From Candidatus Jettenia ecosi (GTDB lineage Bacteria; Planctomycetota; Brocadiia; Brocadiales; Brocadiaceae), in NCBI GenBank assembly GCA_005524015.1, contig SULG01000001.1, positions 53,263 to 117,262 on the forward strand: a stretch of DNA of 64,000 bases. Direction: 5' to 3'. The notes beneath the pieces are model-generated. The model saw nothing but the letters and a program-made list of their open reading frames with translations. It searched no databases and was not told where the DNA came from. Shown here one piece after another: positions 63,234 through 64,000 of this stretch; the stretch's first letter is position 1; every line of letters starts with the position of its first letter. A program made the position numbers and the translations under genes.

Positions 63234-63332
63234 GGCTAACGAATTGTTGCGTCTGACGTGGGCGCGTGAGGTCCTAGCCGCATCCATATCTCCCGCAACG
63301 CGTGTCCACACAGATGAACTCTAGCGTTGGGA
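63234..63332 (+). repeat. Integron attC recombination site of cassette 1
   Basis: R'' is GGCTAAC (63234-63240) and R' is GTTGGGA (63326-63332). Between them TTGCG/CGCAA and TCTGACGTGG/CCACACAGA pair imperfectly, giving the usual hairpin. The cassette's first bases, GTTAGCC at 62557-62563, are the exact reverse complement of this R'', which is what a cassette inserted by G|TT recombination requires. Confidence 0.75.
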
Positions 63333-63384
63333 GCATAATGACAGACGGCTTTGATAGAGCAAACTGTAAATAAGGAGACATAAA

Positions 63385-63966
63385 GTGGTTAGAAGAAAGA
63401 CCCCCTCAATGGATACAGTGTATCAGCTCAAAATCACCTTGAAACACAGCCAACCCCCCATTTGGAGGCGAATACAAGTTCGTGCCAATATAAACCTTCA
63501 CGACTTGCATTGGGTGATTCAAGTGGTCATGGGATGGACCAATTCTCATCTCCATCAATTTATTGTGCATGGCATCTATTATGGAGATGATGATCCGGAT
63601 TTTGGGTTAGGATCAGGACTGGAGTTTATTAGCGAACACGAAATAGGGCTAGATCAAATTGTAAGCCAGGAAAAAGAGAAGTTTATTTATGAGTATGATT
63701 TCGGGGATGGCTGGGAACATCAGATCGTTGTTGAGAAGATACTTCAACCCGAGTCCACAAGGAGCTATCCTATTTGCTTAACTGGAAAACGAGCTTGTCC
63801 TCCCGAAGACGTAGGAGGTGTGTGGGGATATGATAGTTTTGTTGAGATTATCAGGGACAAGGAACATCCTGAACATAAGGCAATGCTTGAATGGGTTGGA
63901 GGTGACTTTGATCCAGAAGAGTTCGACCTGGAAGCGGTTAATGAAACCCTGAAAAATTTTCAATGA
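63385..63966 (+). CDS. Cassette 2 gene: plasmid pRiA4b ORF-3 family protein
   Basis: The start is GTG 63385, seven bases after AAGGAG. The 193-residue protein matches the pRiA4b ORF-3/IS1096-TnpR-like family: VYQLKITLKHSQPPIWRRIQV, LHDLHWVIQVVMGWTNSHLHQF, YEYDFGDGWEHQIVVEKIL and CPPEDVGGVWGY, ending GGDFDPEEFDLEAVN. Its function is not known. It lies in the cassette that begins at GTTGGGA (63326). The matching attC would be beyond the window end. Its frame is intact, unlike cassette 1. Confidence 0.9.
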   Translation: MVRRKTPSMDTVYQLKITLKHSQPPIWRRIQVRANINLHDLHWVIQVVMGWTNSHLHQFIVHGIYYGDDDPDFGLGSGLEFISEHEIGLDQIVSQEKEKFIYEYDFGDGWEHQIVVEKILQPESTRSYPICLTGKRACPPEDVGGVWGYDSFVEIIRDKEHPEHKAMLEWVGGDFDPEEFDLEAVNETLKNFQ

Positions 63967-64000
63967 AAGTGTTCGCAAAGACTGCAGGGGGGGTTGGGCT

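Noticed and set aside
63980..64000. attC end of cassette 2 at the window edge
   Set aside because: GTTGGGCT is present, but the R'' expected for cassette 2 (TCCCAAC) is not, so the end of this cassette is not shown.

Overview
The window reads as a chromosomal segment of an AT-rich planctomycete, most likely an anammox bacterium related to Brocadia or Jettenia. This is an inference. It rests on a lipid-anchored octaheme cytochrome of the hydroxylamine-oxidoreductase type (40319-41662), a background of roughly 40% GC, planctomycete-style pseudopilin and secretion genes, many dispersed palindromic repeats, and a decayed integron whose integrase points the same way as its cassettes. No rRNA is present. 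There is one tRNA, tRNA-Leu(CAG).

Region 1 (1-16.9 kb) is visibly richer in GC than the rest and is mostly on the minus strand. It encodes a coherent sugar-phosphate route. Transketolase is followed by an unusual RpiB-transaldolase-glucose-6-phosphate isomerase triple fusion, a LOG-type nucleotide phosphoribohydrolase, an acetate kinase with an N-terminal cyclic-nucleotide-binding-like domain, and a phosphoketolase with a histidine phosphatase. The glycogen debranching enzyme GlgX lies on the other strand. Together they could turn glycogen- or pentose-derived sugar phosphates into acetyl phosphate and then acetate plus ATP (a bifid-shunt-like module). An AT-rich wedge (2.8-6.3 kb) with an IS5 remnant, a radical-SAM fragment, palindromes and a PAS histidine kinase splits the block.

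Region 2 (17-27.9 kb) holds an HD-GYP gene interrupted by a 123-bp MITE with a perfect 8-bp target duplication, small exported proteins (SHOCT lipoprotein, YSC84/SYLF, chalcone-isomerase-like), a DUF3604-PpiC-HupE gene group, and cobT.

Region 3 (28-38.2 kb) is a type II secretion/type IV pilus-like operon: two tandem GspE/PilB ATPases, GspF, three pseudopilins and a very large GspK-like protein. Repeat-rich DNA lies between the second ATPase and gspF.

Region 4 (38.6-54.9 kb) is mixed. It contains a Nudix hydrolase, a frameshifted CDF transporter, the octaheme cytochrome, tRNA-Leu, smpB, an atypical receiver protein, dacB, a methyltransferase, a hemerythrin-DsrE operon, an internally deleted ftsH, a flavoprotein, a beta-barrel protein and a secreted SGNH/LamG protein.

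Region 5 (55.5-61.8 kb) has two YkgJ-type cysteine-cluster proteins and a feoB-rseC-dtxR iron operon with a recognisable promoter and a palindrome at the start site, followed by an L,D-transpeptidase. Region 6 (61.9-64 kb) is a fossil integron: a broken integrase, paired palindromes, a degraded zinc-ribbon/SEC-C cassette with its attC site, and a second cassette.

Several broken genes involve homopolymers or single bases (SHOCT lipoprotein, CDF, integrase, cassette 1), so assembly error must be separated from true decay. The HD-GYP insertion is clearly biological.
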